Assembly (NCBI RefSeq): GCF_026241105.1
Contig: NZ_JAPFFT010000030.1
Span: 1 to 43,017, forward strand
Reading direction: 5' to 3'
Source of the DNA: Arthrobacter rhizophilus
GTDB taxonomy: Bacteria; Actinomycetota; Actinomycetes; Actinomycetales; Micrococcaceae
Length of the DNA stretch: 43,017 nt
Position numbers and translations under genes: made by a program
Shown: positions 7,665-15,410 of the stretch, piece by piece
How the letters are laid out: each line of letters opens with the position of its first letter
Position numbering within the stretch: position 1 is the first letter of the stretch
Notes under the pieces: generated by a model
What the model was told of the DNA's origin: nothing
Seen by the model: the letters and a program-made list of their open reading frames with translations, nothing else
Databases searched by the model: none

Positions 7665-8051
7665 TCAGAACAGCGGCAGTAGCTCCGACAAATCCGCGCG
7701 CAGACCCGATGCGGCTACCCGTCCGGCGTCGACCGCGGCGGACCACGCCAAGCGGCCGGTCACCATCGCCAGCCAGGTGGCGGCGTCGCACTCGATGACA
7801 TTCGGGGGAGTGCCGCGCGTGTGCCGGGGACCTTCCACACACTGGGTGACGCCGAACGGCGGCACCCGGACTTCAACCGAGTTGCCGGGCGCGCGGGCGG
7901 TGAGCTCCTCGAGCGAGTAACGCACCGCGGTTGCCAAGACAGTGCGCGACGGCGGTGTCCCCGTCTCTGTTTCTTGCCCGACGGCGGTCTGCCATGCGGC
8001 CAGTGCCGCGCGGCCCTGCTCAAGGTCGATCCGGCGTCGTGCAATTGCCAT
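7665..8051 (-). CDS. Sterol-carrier-like protein (SCP_3 type)
   Basis: 128-aa protein resembling the actinobacterial SCP-2-fold family: an N-terminal helix (ARRRIDLEQGRAALAAWQ), a VRYSLEELTARAPGNSVEVRVPP strand-helix region, then DAATWLAMVTGRLAWSAAVDAGRVAASGLRADLSELLPL, which matches the 'TWL.L..G...W' pattern of SCP-like domains. The ligand is unknown. The ATG at 8051 is preferred over an in-frame TTG at 8066 that directly follows the asparaginase stop. It is the last gene behind asparaginase and probably co-transcribed with it. Confidence 0.7.
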   Translation of the reverse strand: MAIARRRIDLEQGRAALAAWQTAVGQETETGTPPSRTVLATAVRYSLEELTARAPGNSVEVRVPPFGVTQCVEGPRHTRGTPPNVIECDAATWLAMVTGRLAWSAAVDAGRVAASGLRADLSELLPLF

Positions 8052-8066
8052 CTTTCGGAGCCCCAA

Positions 8067-9083
8067 TCAGTCCAGCAGCGCAGAAACGGCGTGTCCGAGG
8101 CGGATCCTGCCGACGGAGTGGCCACCGCCGAGGACCGGCTCCACGACCTTTTCGAGCACGCTGGAGACCCCGGGAATATCCACAGCGCCAGCAACGGCGA
8201 GAAGCGTCAAGCCAACCAGGGTAGCTGCGCGGGGATTCCCATCCAGGATCTTCACTGCAACGGAAGCGCCAGTGGGCGTTGCCAAGACCAGGACACCTTC
8301 CGCTCCGCCCTTGGCAAGCACTTCGAGTTCGTCCATGACGATGGTGTTCGCCTCGCCGCGGCCCTGCACTGCCCACGGGTAGTCCAACATTGACGTTGCA
8401 ATGGTTGCCGCGCGGGCATTGGAGCTCTGGTCCCGCGGGGCCTGCGCCAAGCGTGAGTAGGCCCGCGCCAGCCCGGTCAGGGAAAGCGCGGCCACGGGTG
8501 CTCCACAGCCGTCAATGCCGAGGTGGGCGATTTTCTCACCGCTATATTCCTCGATGACGGTCCGTACGCGCTGTTGCAAGGGATGGTTGGGCTCCAGGTA
8601 ACTGTGCGTGTCCCACCCGTTCTCGGTGCACGCCCAGAGGAACGCTGCGTGCTTTCCTGAACAGGTGAAGGCCAATTTGGACTTGCCGTGCTCGGAACGG
8701 ATCAACCAGTTGCGGGCAACTTCGTCCTGCGGCCACGCCGAGGGGCACTGCAGTTGCTCTTCCCGGACGCCGGCGGCTTTGAGCATTCCTTCCACCACGT
8801 CCATGTGATCCAGGGAGCCCACATGGCTGGCGCAGGCCAAGGCAACTTGGGCGCCCCGCAAGGGCACGCCCGACTGCATCGACGCGAGCGCCTGGAAGGG
8901 CTTGAGCGCGGAGCGGGCATAGATGGGGGTGGTGATGTCGCCGAGTTGGGTCACCACCGAGCCGTCACCGGAAAGGACGACGGCGGAACCGATGTGGCGC
9001 GATTCGATGAACCCGCTGCGTTCAATCACTGCCAGCTCGACGGCGGAATCAACGCTGAAGGTTTCATGCGAACTCAAGGGCAT
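8067..9083 (-). CDS. L-asparaginase, PF06089 (Rhizobium ReAV-like) family
   Basis: 338 aa. Hydrolyses asparagine to aspartate and ammonia; this family is unrelated to the E. coli AnsA/AnsB enzymes. Residues equivalent to those of R. etli ReAV are visible: Ser58-x-x-Lys61 in YARSALKPFQA, Ser86 in CASHVGS, and the metal-site set Cys141 and Lys144 (CSGKHAAF) plus Cys193 (DGCGAPVAALSL). No signal peptide, so cytosolic. The ATG at 9083 lacks a ribosome-binding site and may be leaderless. The molybdoenzyme gene ends 36 bp upstream of it on the same strand. Confidence 0.9.
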   Translation of the reverse strand: MPLSSHETFSVDSAVELAVIERSGFIESRHIGSAVVLSGDGSVVTQLGDITTPIYARSALKPFQALASMQSGVPLRGAQVALACASHVGSLDHMDVVEGMLKAAGVREEQLQCPSAWPQDEVARNWLIRSEHGKSKLAFTCSGKHAAFLWACTENGWDTHSYLEPNHPLQQRVRTVIEEYSGEKIAHLGIDGCGAPVAALSLTGLARAYSRLAQAPRDQSSNARAATIATSMLDYPWAVQGRGEANTIVMDELEVLAKGGAEGVLVLATPTGASVAVKILDGNPRAATLVGLTLLAVAGAVDIPGVSSVLEKVVEPVLGGGHSVGRIRLGHAVSALLD

Positions 9084-9119
9084 GATGCAAGTCTAGGGTG
9101 CGGCAACCGTCTTCCCGGG

Positions 9120-10697
9120 CTACTCCACGGTCACCATGACGGACTGCCATCCCGAGGCGCCGTCCGGCACAGGATCCGTTCGCTTTTCAGTCTGCAATTC
9201 CCCTGTTCCGTCTGTGGCGCGGACCTTGATGTAGTGGGGTCCTGGCGTGGCGTCCCAATTGAAGGACCACTGCCGCCACGTGACCACGGATGCTTCCGCG
9301 GCAAGGGTGGCTTCGGCCCACGCGCCGTTGTCGATCTGCACTTCAACCTTCTTGATGCCGCGGGTCTGGGCCCAAGCCGTGCCACCCAGGGCGACCCTGC
9401 CGGCCGGCACTTTGGCGAAGGATTTGGGCACTTCCAGCCGGGCCATGGTCTTGATGGGACCCCGCTCGGACCAGCCGCGATTGGTCCAATAGGCTTTGTT
9501 GTCGGCGAATCGGGTGACCTCCAGATCCACCACCCACTTTGTTGCCGAAACGAACCCGTAGAGCCCGGGAACCACCATGCGCACGGGGTAGCCGTGTTCC
9601 AGCGGCAGGGGTTCGTCGTTCATGCCGATCGCAAGGATCGCATCCCTGCCGTCCTGGAGTACTTCGAGCGGTGTGGAGGCGCTGAAGCCGTCTATTGAGG
9701 TGGAGAGAACCATGTCCGCTCCGGCCTTGGGGCGGGCTCGCTTGAGCACGTCGCGGATGGGCAGTCCAAGCCATTTGGCGTTGCCGGCCAGGTTTCCGCC
9801 CACGGGGTTGGACACACAGGTGAGCGACACATGGGTTTCGATCAGTTGGGCGTCGAGCAGATCCTGAAAGTTCAGCCGGACCTCTTGTTCCACCATCCCG
9901 TGGATCCGCAGCTCCCAGTCCTGGGCGTTGATCTCAGGCACGCTGAGTGCGGTGTCGATTCTGTAGAAGTCCTTGGCTGGGGTGAGCCAAGGGGTGACTC
10001 CCGGTGTCGGGGACTGGACACCGGCTGGAACCGGAGCAGCCGCCCGGGCCGGAGCGGGGAGCTTCAACGAATCCCGTGCCCTGGCCACATTGCTGCGTGC
10101 GGAGCTCAGGAAGCGCCCGCCCCCGGCAGCGATGGCCGCTGCGGCAACGGTGATTCCGGTAGCGGCGAAGAAGGTTCGGCGCGTGGTGGCGGGACGCTCG
10201 ATGCCTTTTGCTGCGGTGTCGGCGGGTGCGTCGGGGAAGGACTTCAGCCGCCAAAGCCGGGCCACCAAGAGACGGAGGACAATAAGCCCAGCCACAGTAC
10301 CGATCAGGCTCGGTATGGAATCCACGGGCTTCACGCTGGCCCGGGTCACCACGGCAGCCACAATCACCGCACCCATGCCGAGAACCCCCAACACACCCAG
10401 CGCCCAATTGCGGAAGGCCACGACACCCAGCACGCAGGCCAGCACGAAGATGGTCAGGCCCATGCCGACAAACAAGGCGGTCTTGTCATTGGTGCCGAAC
10501 GTGGTCACGGCGAAGTCCTTCATCCACGGCGGGGTGAAGTCGATAAACGTGGACCCGAGCGCAATCACAGGAGTAGCCCGGGCCGTAAAGAAGGCGCCGA
10601 TCAGTTCCGCAACGGAAAGTACGACGGCGGCAGCGGCCACCCCGGCCAGTGCAGCCAATGCGGTGGGTCCACTGAGCCAGTTCCTGAGCTTCTTCAT
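9120..10697 (-). CDS. Membrane-bound sulfite-oxidase-family molybdoenzyme with internal Tat motif
   Basis: 525 aa. Four helices (about 13-37, 73-95, 97-117, 128-147) are followed by a cytoplasmic loop with a twin-arginine motif TTRRTFFAATG (Arg173-Arg174) and a fifth helix (about 176-195). The exported part then has a sulfite-oxidase-type molybdopterin domain (about 235-410) with the Mo-ligand Cys294 in SLTCVSNPVGG, and a C-terminal dimerisation Ig-like domain. The layout matches the Streptomyces Moco protein with five helices whose last helix needs Tat after Sec inserts the others. The substrate is unknown. The start at MKKLRNWL (10697) is preferred; an upstream extension to 10775 would run into the intergenic repeat. 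Confidence 0.88.
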   Translation of the reverse strand: MKKLRNWLSGPTALAALAGVAAAAVVLSVAELIGAFFTARATPVIALGSTFIDFTPPWMKDFAVTTFGTNDKTALFVGMGLTIFVLACVLGVVAFRNWALGVLGVLGMGAVIVAAVVTRASVKPVDSIPSLIGTVAGLIVLRLLVARLWRLKSFPDAPADTAAKGIERPATTRRTFFAATGITVAAAAIAAGGGRFLSSARSNVARARDSLKLPAPARAAAPVPAGVQSPTPGVTPWLTPAKDFYRIDTALSVPEINAQDWELRIHGMVEQEVRLNFQDLLDAQLIETHVSLTCVSNPVGGNLAGNAKWLGLPIRDVLKRARPKAGADMVLSTSIDGFSASTPLEVLQDGRDAILAIGMNDEPLPLEHGYPVRMVVPGLYGFVSATKWVVDLEVTRFADNKAYWTNRGWSERGPIKTMARLEVPKSFAKVPAGRVALGGTAWAQTRGIKKVEVQIDNGAWAEATLAAEASVVTWRQWSFNWDATPGPHYIKVRATDGTGELQTEKRTDPVPDGASGWQSVMVTVE

Positions 10698-10769
10698 GCA
10701 GGTTGTTCGTAGCCGGAGGCCCCCGAGATGGGTTGGACATCTGCCTTCTTGGCCGCCGCGGTCCGGGTC

Positions 10770-10882
10770 GGACATGCTCGGCGTTGGTGCTCAGGAGTGG
10801 GCATATCAGTGTTATGTCCATTGCTCGTAACGAAGGGTGGGCATGCTCACTCTTGCTGCCCGCGGTCCGGGTGGGCATGTCC
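10770..10882. repeat. 79-bp nested-palindrome repeat, copy A, with half-unit extension
   Basis: The unit at 10770-10848 begins GGACATGCTC, has an inner GGGCATA...TATGTCC pair and ends GGGCATGCTC. It aligns to copy C without gaps at 54 of 79 positions. An extra piece to 10882 ends GGGCATGTCC, and CGCGGTCCGGGT precedes both the unit and the extra piece. It fills most of the gap between the molybdoenzyme and purD, whose promoters must lie in or near it. Confidence 0.7.
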
Positions 10883-10936
10883 AATGGTGGAGACAGCTTA
10901 GGAGTCCTGCCCCCGCACAAAGTACCCTTGAAGACT

Positions 10937-12247
10937 GTGAAGGTACTCGTCATTGGCCCCGGCGGCCGCGAACACGCAATTGTCCGCTCCTTGCTCAAAG
11001 ATCCCAACGTTTCCGAGGTCCACGCGGCTCCGGGAAACGCGGGCATCGCCAAGCTGGTCCCCACCTACGCGATCGACGGGAACAACCCCGGCGCCGTCGC
11101 AGCGCTCGCGACGAAGCTGGCGGTTGACCTGGTTGTGGTCGGCCCTGAAGCTCCGCTCGCGGCAGGCGTTTCCGACGCCGTCCGCGACACCGGCATTCCG
11201 GTCTTTGGCCCCAGCAAGGCCGCGGCGCAGCTCGAAGCTTCCAAAGCGTTCGCCAAGGAGGTCATGGCCGAGGCGGGCGTGCCCACCGCCATGGCCCGCG
11301 TGGCAACAAACGCGGCAGAGGCCGCTGACGCCTTGGACACTTTCGGCGCTCCGCATGTCGTCAAGGATGATGGACTGGCCGCCGGCAAGGGCGTGGTTGT
11401 GACGAATGACCGTGAGGAAGCGCTCGCCCACGCGCAGACTTGTTTCGACGCTGGTGGAACCGTGGTGATCGAGGAGTTCCTGGACGGACCCGAGGTTTCC
11501 CTGTTCGTGCTGTGCGACGGACGCACCACTGTGCCGCTGTCTCCGGCGCAGGACTTCAAGCGAATTTTCGACAATGACGAAGGCCCCAACACGGGCGGCA
11601 TGGGCGCTTACACCCCGCTCGACTGGGCACCTGTTGGCCTGGTGCAGGAAGTCATCGACCGCGTGGCCCAGCCCACCGTGGACGAGATGGCAAGCCGCGG
11701 CACACCGTTCGTTGGCGTCCTGTACTGCGGTCTGGCCTTGACCTCCCGCGGCACCCGCGTCATCGAGTTCAACGTCCGCTTCGGCGATCCCGAGACGCAG
11801 GCTGTCCTCGCTCGCCTCAAGACCCCACTCGGCGGCCTCTTGCTGGCAGCTGCCAAGGGCGAACTGGACCAGGCCGAGGAGCTGCGCTGGTCCAAGGAGT
11901 CTGCCGTCGCCGTCGTCGTCGCCGCCGAAAACTACCCGGACACGCCCCGAACGGGGGACCGCATCCGCGGCCTGAACAAGGTGGATGCGCTTGAAGGCGT
12001 CCATGTCATCCATGCCGGCACCAAACTGGACGACGAAGGCAGGGTAGTTTCGGCCGGCGGCCGGGTGCTGGCCGTTGTGGCGCTTGGGACGGACCTCGTG
12101 GAGGCCCGCGAGCGGGCTTACGACGGCGTGGAGCTGGTCCAGCTCGACGGCGGGCAGTTCCGTACCGATATTGCCGGCAAGGCAGCCCGTGGCGCAATCC
12201 ACGTAGTCTCCCCGGCCACCGGCTCCATCCCTAACGTGAAGGCCTGA
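10937..12247 (+). CDS. purD: Phosphoribosylamine-glycine ligase (GAR synthetase)
   Basis: Second step of de novo purine synthesis: ATP-dependent joining of glycine to phosphoribosylamine. 436 aa, full length. ATP-grasp enzyme with the N-terminal VLVIGPGGREHA motif, the LVVVGPEAPLAAG turn, the ATP-binding KDDGLAAGKGVVV, the PurD signature RFGDPETQAV and a C-terminal domain with AVVVAAENYPDTPR. GTG at 10937 is taken as start because the protein then opens with the usual strand KVLVIGPGGRE; an in-frame TTG at 10928 is an alternative. There is no strong ribosome-binding site for either. purC follows four bases after the stop. Confidence 0.96.
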   Translation: MKVLVIGPGGREHAIVRSLLKDPNVSEVHAAPGNAGIAKLVPTYAIDGNNPGAVAALATKLAVDLVVVGPEAPLAAGVSDAVRDTGIPVFGPSKAAAQLEASKAFAKEVMAEAGVPTAMARVATNAAEAADALDTFGAPHVVKDDGLAAGKGVVVTNDREEALAHAQTCFDAGGTVVIEEFLDGPEVSLFVLCDGRTTVPLSPAQDFKRIFDNDEGPNTGGMGAYTPLDWAPVGLVQEVIDRVAQPTVDEMASRGTPFVGVLYCGLALTSRGTRVIEFNVRFGDPETQAVLARLKTPLGGLLLAAAKGELDQAEELRWSKESAVAVVVAAENYPDTPRTGDRIRGLNKVDALEGVHVIHAGTKLDDEGRVVSAGGRVLAVVALGTDLVEARERAYDGVELVQLDGGQFRTDIAGKAARGAIHVVSPATGSIPNVKA

Positions 12248-12250
12248 ACC

Positions 12251-13186
12251 ATGCCTGAAAACAACGCAAAAGGCCTGCAGACCGAGACCCCCGATCTCCC
12301 GGGCTGGAAGCACGTCTACTCGGGCAAGGTGCGCGATCTCTACGTCCCCGCGGACGACGCCACGGCGGCCGAAGCCGGCCAGGACCGCGTCTTGGTGGTG
12401 GCCAGCGACCGCATCAGCGCTTATGACCACGTCTTGAGCAGCGAGATCCCGGACAAGGGCCGGATCCTGACGCAGCTGAGCCTGTGGTGGTTCGAGCAGC
12501 TGGGCGTGGAGCACCACGTCCTCGCGTCGACGGCCGCCGGGGGAGTGCCTGCGGAGGTCGAGGGCCGCGCCATGATCTGCAAGCGGCTGGAGATGTTCCC
12601 CGTGGAATGCATCGCCCGCGGGTACCTCACGGGTTCCGGCCTGGCCGAGTACCGCCAATCGGGCACTGTCTGCGACATCCCCCTGCCCGAGGGCCTGGTT
12701 GACGGCTCGCGGCTTGAGCACGCCATCTTCACGCCTTCCGCCAAGGCGGAGGTCGGCGAGCACGACGAGAACATCACCTACGACGACGTCGTTGCGATGG
12801 TGGGCGACGACATCGCCGCCCGCTTGAGCGAGCTGACGTTGAAGATCTACACCCGCGCTGAAGAGATCGCCCGTGGACGCGGCATCATCCTGGCCGACAC
12901 GAAGGTGGAGTTCGGCATCGACACCGCCACCGGTGTCATCACCTTGGGCGATGAGGTCCTGACGCCGGATTCCTCCCGGTTCTGGGACGCTTCCACCTAC
13001 GAACCGGGCAAGGCACAGCCTTCGTACGACAAGCAGTTCGTCCGTGACTGGCTGACGTCCGCGGAATCGGGCTGGGACCGCTCGGGTGATACCCCGCCGC
13101 CGGCACTTCCGGCCGACGTCGTGGAGAAGACGCGTGCCCGTTATGTGGAAGCCTACGAAAAGCTGACCGGCCGCACTTTCGCCTAG
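12251..13186 (+). CDS. purC: SAICAR synthetase
   Basis: Phosphoribosylaminoimidazole-succinocarboxamide synthase, 311 aa, the normal size for actinobacteria. It joins aspartate to CAIR using ATP. Landmarks are the HVYSGKVRDLY nucleotide loop, VASDRISAYDHVL, the RGYLTGSG segment, and the C-terminal ADTKVEFGID and DEVLTPDSSRFW. It starts with ATG three bases after the purD stop, so the two form a purD-purC operon that ends at a strong hairpin. Confidence 0.96.
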   Translation: MPENNAKGLQTETPDLPGWKHVYSGKVRDLYVPADDATAAEAGQDRVLVVASDRISAYDHVLSSEIPDKGRILTQLSLWWFEQLGVEHHVLASTAAGGVPAEVEGRAMICKRLEMFPVECIARGYLTGSGLAEYRQSGTVCDIPLPEGLVDGSRLEHAIFTPSAKAEVGEHDENITYDDVVAMVGDDIAARLSELTLKIYTRAEEIARGRGIILADTKVEFGIDTATGVITLGDEVLTPDSSRFWDASTYEPGKAQPSYDKQFVRDWLTSAESGWDRSGDTPPPALPADVVEKTRARYVEAYEKLTGRTFA

Positions 13187-13232
13187 GCTTCAGCGCCTGG
13201 CCGGCGGCTACCAGCAAGCGCCAGCAAAGCGG

Positions 13233-13264
13233 GAGAGCCCCGGACCATCTGGTCCGGGGCTCTC
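13233..13264. terminator. Bidirectional terminator after purC
   Basis: Perfect 15-bp stem GAGAGCCCCGGACCA (13233-13247 with 13250-13264) and a 2-nt loop, between the purC stop and the stop of the convergent XRE-TPR gene. It insulates the regulator from purine-operon read-through. Confidence 0.85.
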
Positions 13265-13281
13265 GCCGTTGTAAGGGGCTC

Positions 13282-14568
13282 TCAGCTTGCGCGAGAAGAC
13301 TTCGCGCTCTCACCGTGGCCTGACGCCGCCCGTCGTTCCGCCAACCGGATTTCCAGGACGGAGTCCATGGCCTGCTGGACGCGGTCGGCCGCTCCCGCAG
13401 CGGTGAAATCGCGTTGCGCTTCTTCGAGATGAACCAAGGCATCCGCGTTTTCACCAGCCGCTTTGAGCGCTTTCCCGAGGAGGAAAGCGACTTCGCCCGC
13501 GGTGTGCCGGGCAAGGACGTCGCGGTCCGCGTGGATTTCGCGCAGCTTGGTGACGGCGGCCGGGATGTCGCCCGTCAAGTAGAGCCAGCGGGCGCGGATA
13601 AAGGCAACCTCCAGCTGGTCCGTCTTGTTTCCGCCCACGATCGACAGGGCGAGTTCAGCCCGTTCAATGGCCGAGAGTGTCTCCGGCTCCACGATTCCCG
13701 AGGAGAGCCGGACCGCCGCAGATGCCTTGTTGAAGCGGGCCCAGAGCTCAATGTCATTGGCGGGGGACAACAGCTTGGCGGCACGCTCGTGGTGCTTGAT
13801 GCCCTCGGTGTAGTCGTGCCGCATGAAGGCCACGTTTCCCACCACCCAGGCAACCTCGCCCGCGAGCTGGGACATCGAACGGTCGTCCATCTGGCTGTTC
13901 ATGGCCTGGCAATACGTCCAGGCTTCGTCCAATCTGCCGCTCTCAGCCAGTGCCCCGATCAGCGCCCGATGCGCCCCGATGATAAGGGTTGAGCCTTTGG
14001 GCAACTGCTCGGACAGCCTTACGGCTTCCATCGCGTGTTCGACGGCGGTGGTCAGCTGGCCTTGCCCGTGGCAGACCGCGGCAAGCATCTGCCGGGCACG
14101 GACTCCCAGGCCCGCGGATTCCGTGGCCATGGGGTGTTCCAGAAGATGCTGGATGATCTGCTGGCATTCCTTCAGTTGCCCCTGCTTCATGAGGCACTCG
14201 GCCTGCATGTACGTCATGTTCCACCACGCGCTGGTGTTCTTTGCTTCGAGCGCGATCTGTGCCGCGGTTGATGCGTGGCTAGCGGCAAGAGGGTAGTCCC
14301 TCAGGTCCCAGGCTTGCCTGGCATACAGCCCCGCCAGCACGTATTCGGCGTCGCTGACGGATACGGGCTGACTCCAGGCTTCCAGGGCTTTTGGTGCCAG
14401 CTCGAGGCGCCGGGCGAGTTCTTCAATGACCTCGGTTGTCGGTTCCCGGCGGCCAGTTTCAAGAAGTGAAATGTAGCTGGGCGAGTAAAGGTCCCTGCCC
14501 AATTCAGCCTGGGTCAGCCCACGTTCGAGCCGTTCGGCACGGAGTTTTTCCCCGAATCCGTTCCCCAC
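13282..14568 (-). CDS. XRE-family regulator with TPR-like C-terminal domain (candidate peptide receptor)
   Basis: 428 aa. An N-terminal Cro/C1-type helix-turn-helix (about 6-58) reads GLTQAELGRDLYSPSYISLLETG. The rest is an all-helical array of degenerate tetratricopeptide-like repeats (about 70-410) with paired-helix patterns such as YARQAWDLRDYPLAASHASTA. This HTH-plus-TPR layout is that of RRNPP receptors (PlcR, NprR, Rgg, PrgX) that bind short reimported peptides. The GTG start at 14568 has a perfect AGGAGG five bases upstream. It is divergent, with 138 bp between starts, from a secreted precursor with four WPDPM repeats. This protein is my candidate receptor for that peptide; the link rests on adjacency and architecture, not on a known homologue pair. 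Confidence 0.85.
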   Translation of the reverse strand: MGNGFGEKLRAERLERGLTQAELGRDLYSPSYISLLETGRREPTTEVIEELARRLELAPKALEAWSQPVSVSDAEYVLAGLYARQAWDLRDYPLAASHASTAAQIALEAKNTSAWWNMTYMQAECLMKQGQLKECQQIIQHLLEHPMATESAGLGVRARQMLAAVCHGQGQLTTAVEHAMEAVRLSEQLPKGSTLIIGAHRALIGALAESGRLDEAWTYCQAMNSQMDDRSMSQLAGEVAWVVGNVAFMRHDYTEGIKHHERAAKLLSPANDIELWARFNKASAAVRLSSGIVEPETLSAIERAELALSIVGGNKTDQLEVAFIRARWLYLTGDIPAAVTKLREIHADRDVLARHTAGEVAFLLGKALKAAGENADALVHLEEAQRDFTAAGAADRVQQAMDSVLEIRLAERRAASGHGESAKSSRAS

Positions 14569-14595
14569 AGGTTCCTCCTAGAGGCTTGTCTTTGC

Positions 14596-14655
14596 ACTGT
14601 CTCTACGCGTAAGCCTTGACAGTCGCTGTGGAAAACATTTTACAATGAATGTCAA
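14596..14655. promoter_or_regulatory. Divergent promoter/operator region of the peptide system
   Basis: For the precursor gene: -35 TTGACA (14616-14621) and -10 TACAAT (14641-14646) with a 19-bp spacer, slightly long. A perfect inverted repeat ACTGTC-N16-GACAGT (14596-14601 and 14618-14623) overlaps the -35. TTGACA is mirrored by TGTCAA at 14650-14655, which gives the minus strand its own -35-like hexamer. These symmetric elements are candidate binding sites for the divergent XRE-TPR protein. Confidence 0.55.
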
Positions 14656-14706
14656 CAGGGACCGCGTAATTTCCGTAACGAATCCGACTCGCATTGAGGA
14701 AAAATT

Positions 14707-14967
14707 ATGTTGAAGAAGATTGCTGCAGCAGTCGCCTTGGCTGGCGCTCTTGCATGCTCCGCCGCGGCGCCAGCCGTGGTTTCCGCAGCCCCTGTGGCAG
14801 ACACCGTCAGCTCGGTGCTCAGCATTGGTATCTGGCCTGACCCTATGCGGATCGCCCAGTCTATCGGCATCTGGCCTGACCCGATGCGGGTCTCGCAGGC
14901 GATTGGTAATTGGCCTGATCCCATGGTGGTGAGGCCGATGACCGGTATCTGGCCTGACCCCATGTAG
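14707..14967 (+). CDS. Secreted tandem-repeat peptide precursor (four WPDPM octapeptides)
   Basis: 86 aa. A Sec-type signal peptide (Lys3-Lys4, hydrophobic core about 5-24, likely cleavage after Ala27 in VSA-AP) is followed by a 12-residue spacer and four octapeptides at residues 40-47, 53-60, 66-73 and 79-86: IGIWPDPM, IGIWPDPM, IGNWPDPM, TGIWPDPM. The period is exactly 13, the linkers are RIAQS, RVSQA and VVRPM, and the last octapeptide ends at the C-terminus. A GAGGA ribosome-binding site lies six bases before the ATG and a terminator follows. The layout is that of a multi-copy pheromone precursor processed to short peptides. No modification, immunity or dedicated export gene is adjacent, which argues against a bacteriocin. 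I know no named family for it. Confidence 0.85.
   Translation: MLKKIAAAVALAGALACSAAAPAVVSAAPVADTVSSVLSIGIWPDPMRIAQSIGIWPDPMRVSQAIGNWPDPMVVRPMTGIWPDPM
14824..14964 (+). repeat. Four in-frame 39-nt coding repeats
   Basis: Repeat cores of 24 nt at 14824-14847, 14863-14886, 14902-14925 and 14941-14964 with 15-nt linkers. Each encodes (I/T)G(I/N)WPDPM. Gly, Asp and Pro codons vary at the third base between copies (GGT/GGC, GAC/GAT, CCT/CCG/CCC) while the residues stay the same. Confidence 0.9.
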
Positions 14968-15030
14968 GCGAAACTCGAGGACGGCTTCCGGTGAACCGGG
15001 CAACCGTTGGATAATTCAAATGAAATGAAG

Positions 15031-15074
15031 AATCCCCGGGGTGTGAAAAATCGACACGCCGGGGATTTCTTTTG
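15031..15074 (+). terminator. Rho-independent terminator of the precursor gene
   Basis: 14-nt arms AATCCCCGGGGTGT (15031-15044) and ACACGCCGGGGATT (15054-15067) pair with one mismatch; the loop is 9 nt and a TCTTTTG tract follows. It lies 64 bp after the precursor stop. Confidence 0.85.
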
Positions 15075-15222
15075 CGCAAGGATCCGCAGGCCGCCATGGT
15101 AACTGGCGAGCCATTGCTTCCGGTTGTTAACAACACTTGTCTCTAAACCTCGGGCAAGCCCAGGAAAACCGGCCATCGGAATATTTTGGCGTTTTCCTGG
15201 TCCGGTCTAAACCTTGTTAAAT

Positions 15223-15261
15223 AAAGGTAGAAGGCCTTCTAGTGGAAGGCCTTCTACCTTT
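15223..15261 (-). terminator. Terminator of tRNA-Pro
   Basis: Perfect 16-bp stem AAAGGTAGAAGGCCTT (15223-15238 with 15246-15261), 7-nt loop, T-rich tail on the minus strand. It abuts the CCA end of the tRNA gene. Confidence 0.85.
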
Positions 15262-15338
<77 letters not shown>

Positions 15339-15362
15339 ATCCGCTGCGAAAGCAACTGTTCA

Positions 15363-15391
15363 AGAATAGCGGATGCCTGCCCGGATGCGAA
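15363..15391 (-). promoter_or_regulatory. Probable tRNA-Pro promoter
   Basis: On the minus strand, -35 TTCGCA (15386-15391), a 17-bp spacer and -10 TATTCT (15363-15368), 24 bp before the tRNA 5' end. The -35 is weak. Confidence 0.45.
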
Positions 15392-15410
15392 ATCGAACAC
15401 GGCGCCGGAA

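Noticed and set aside
10883..10936. Purine riboswitch upstream of purD
   Set aside because: The stretch is short, mostly taken by the repeat, and shows no PreQ1 or guanine-type aptamer core.
14824..14964. CRISPR-like array
   Set aside because: The regular 39-nt repeats are in frame inside a coding gene, the linkers encode residues, and no cas gene is present.
14707..14967. Bacteriocin or lanthipeptide precursor
   Set aside because: No modification enzyme, immunity gene or C39-peptidase transporter adjoins it, and it has an ordinary Sec signal peptide with repeated short cores. Not fully excluded.
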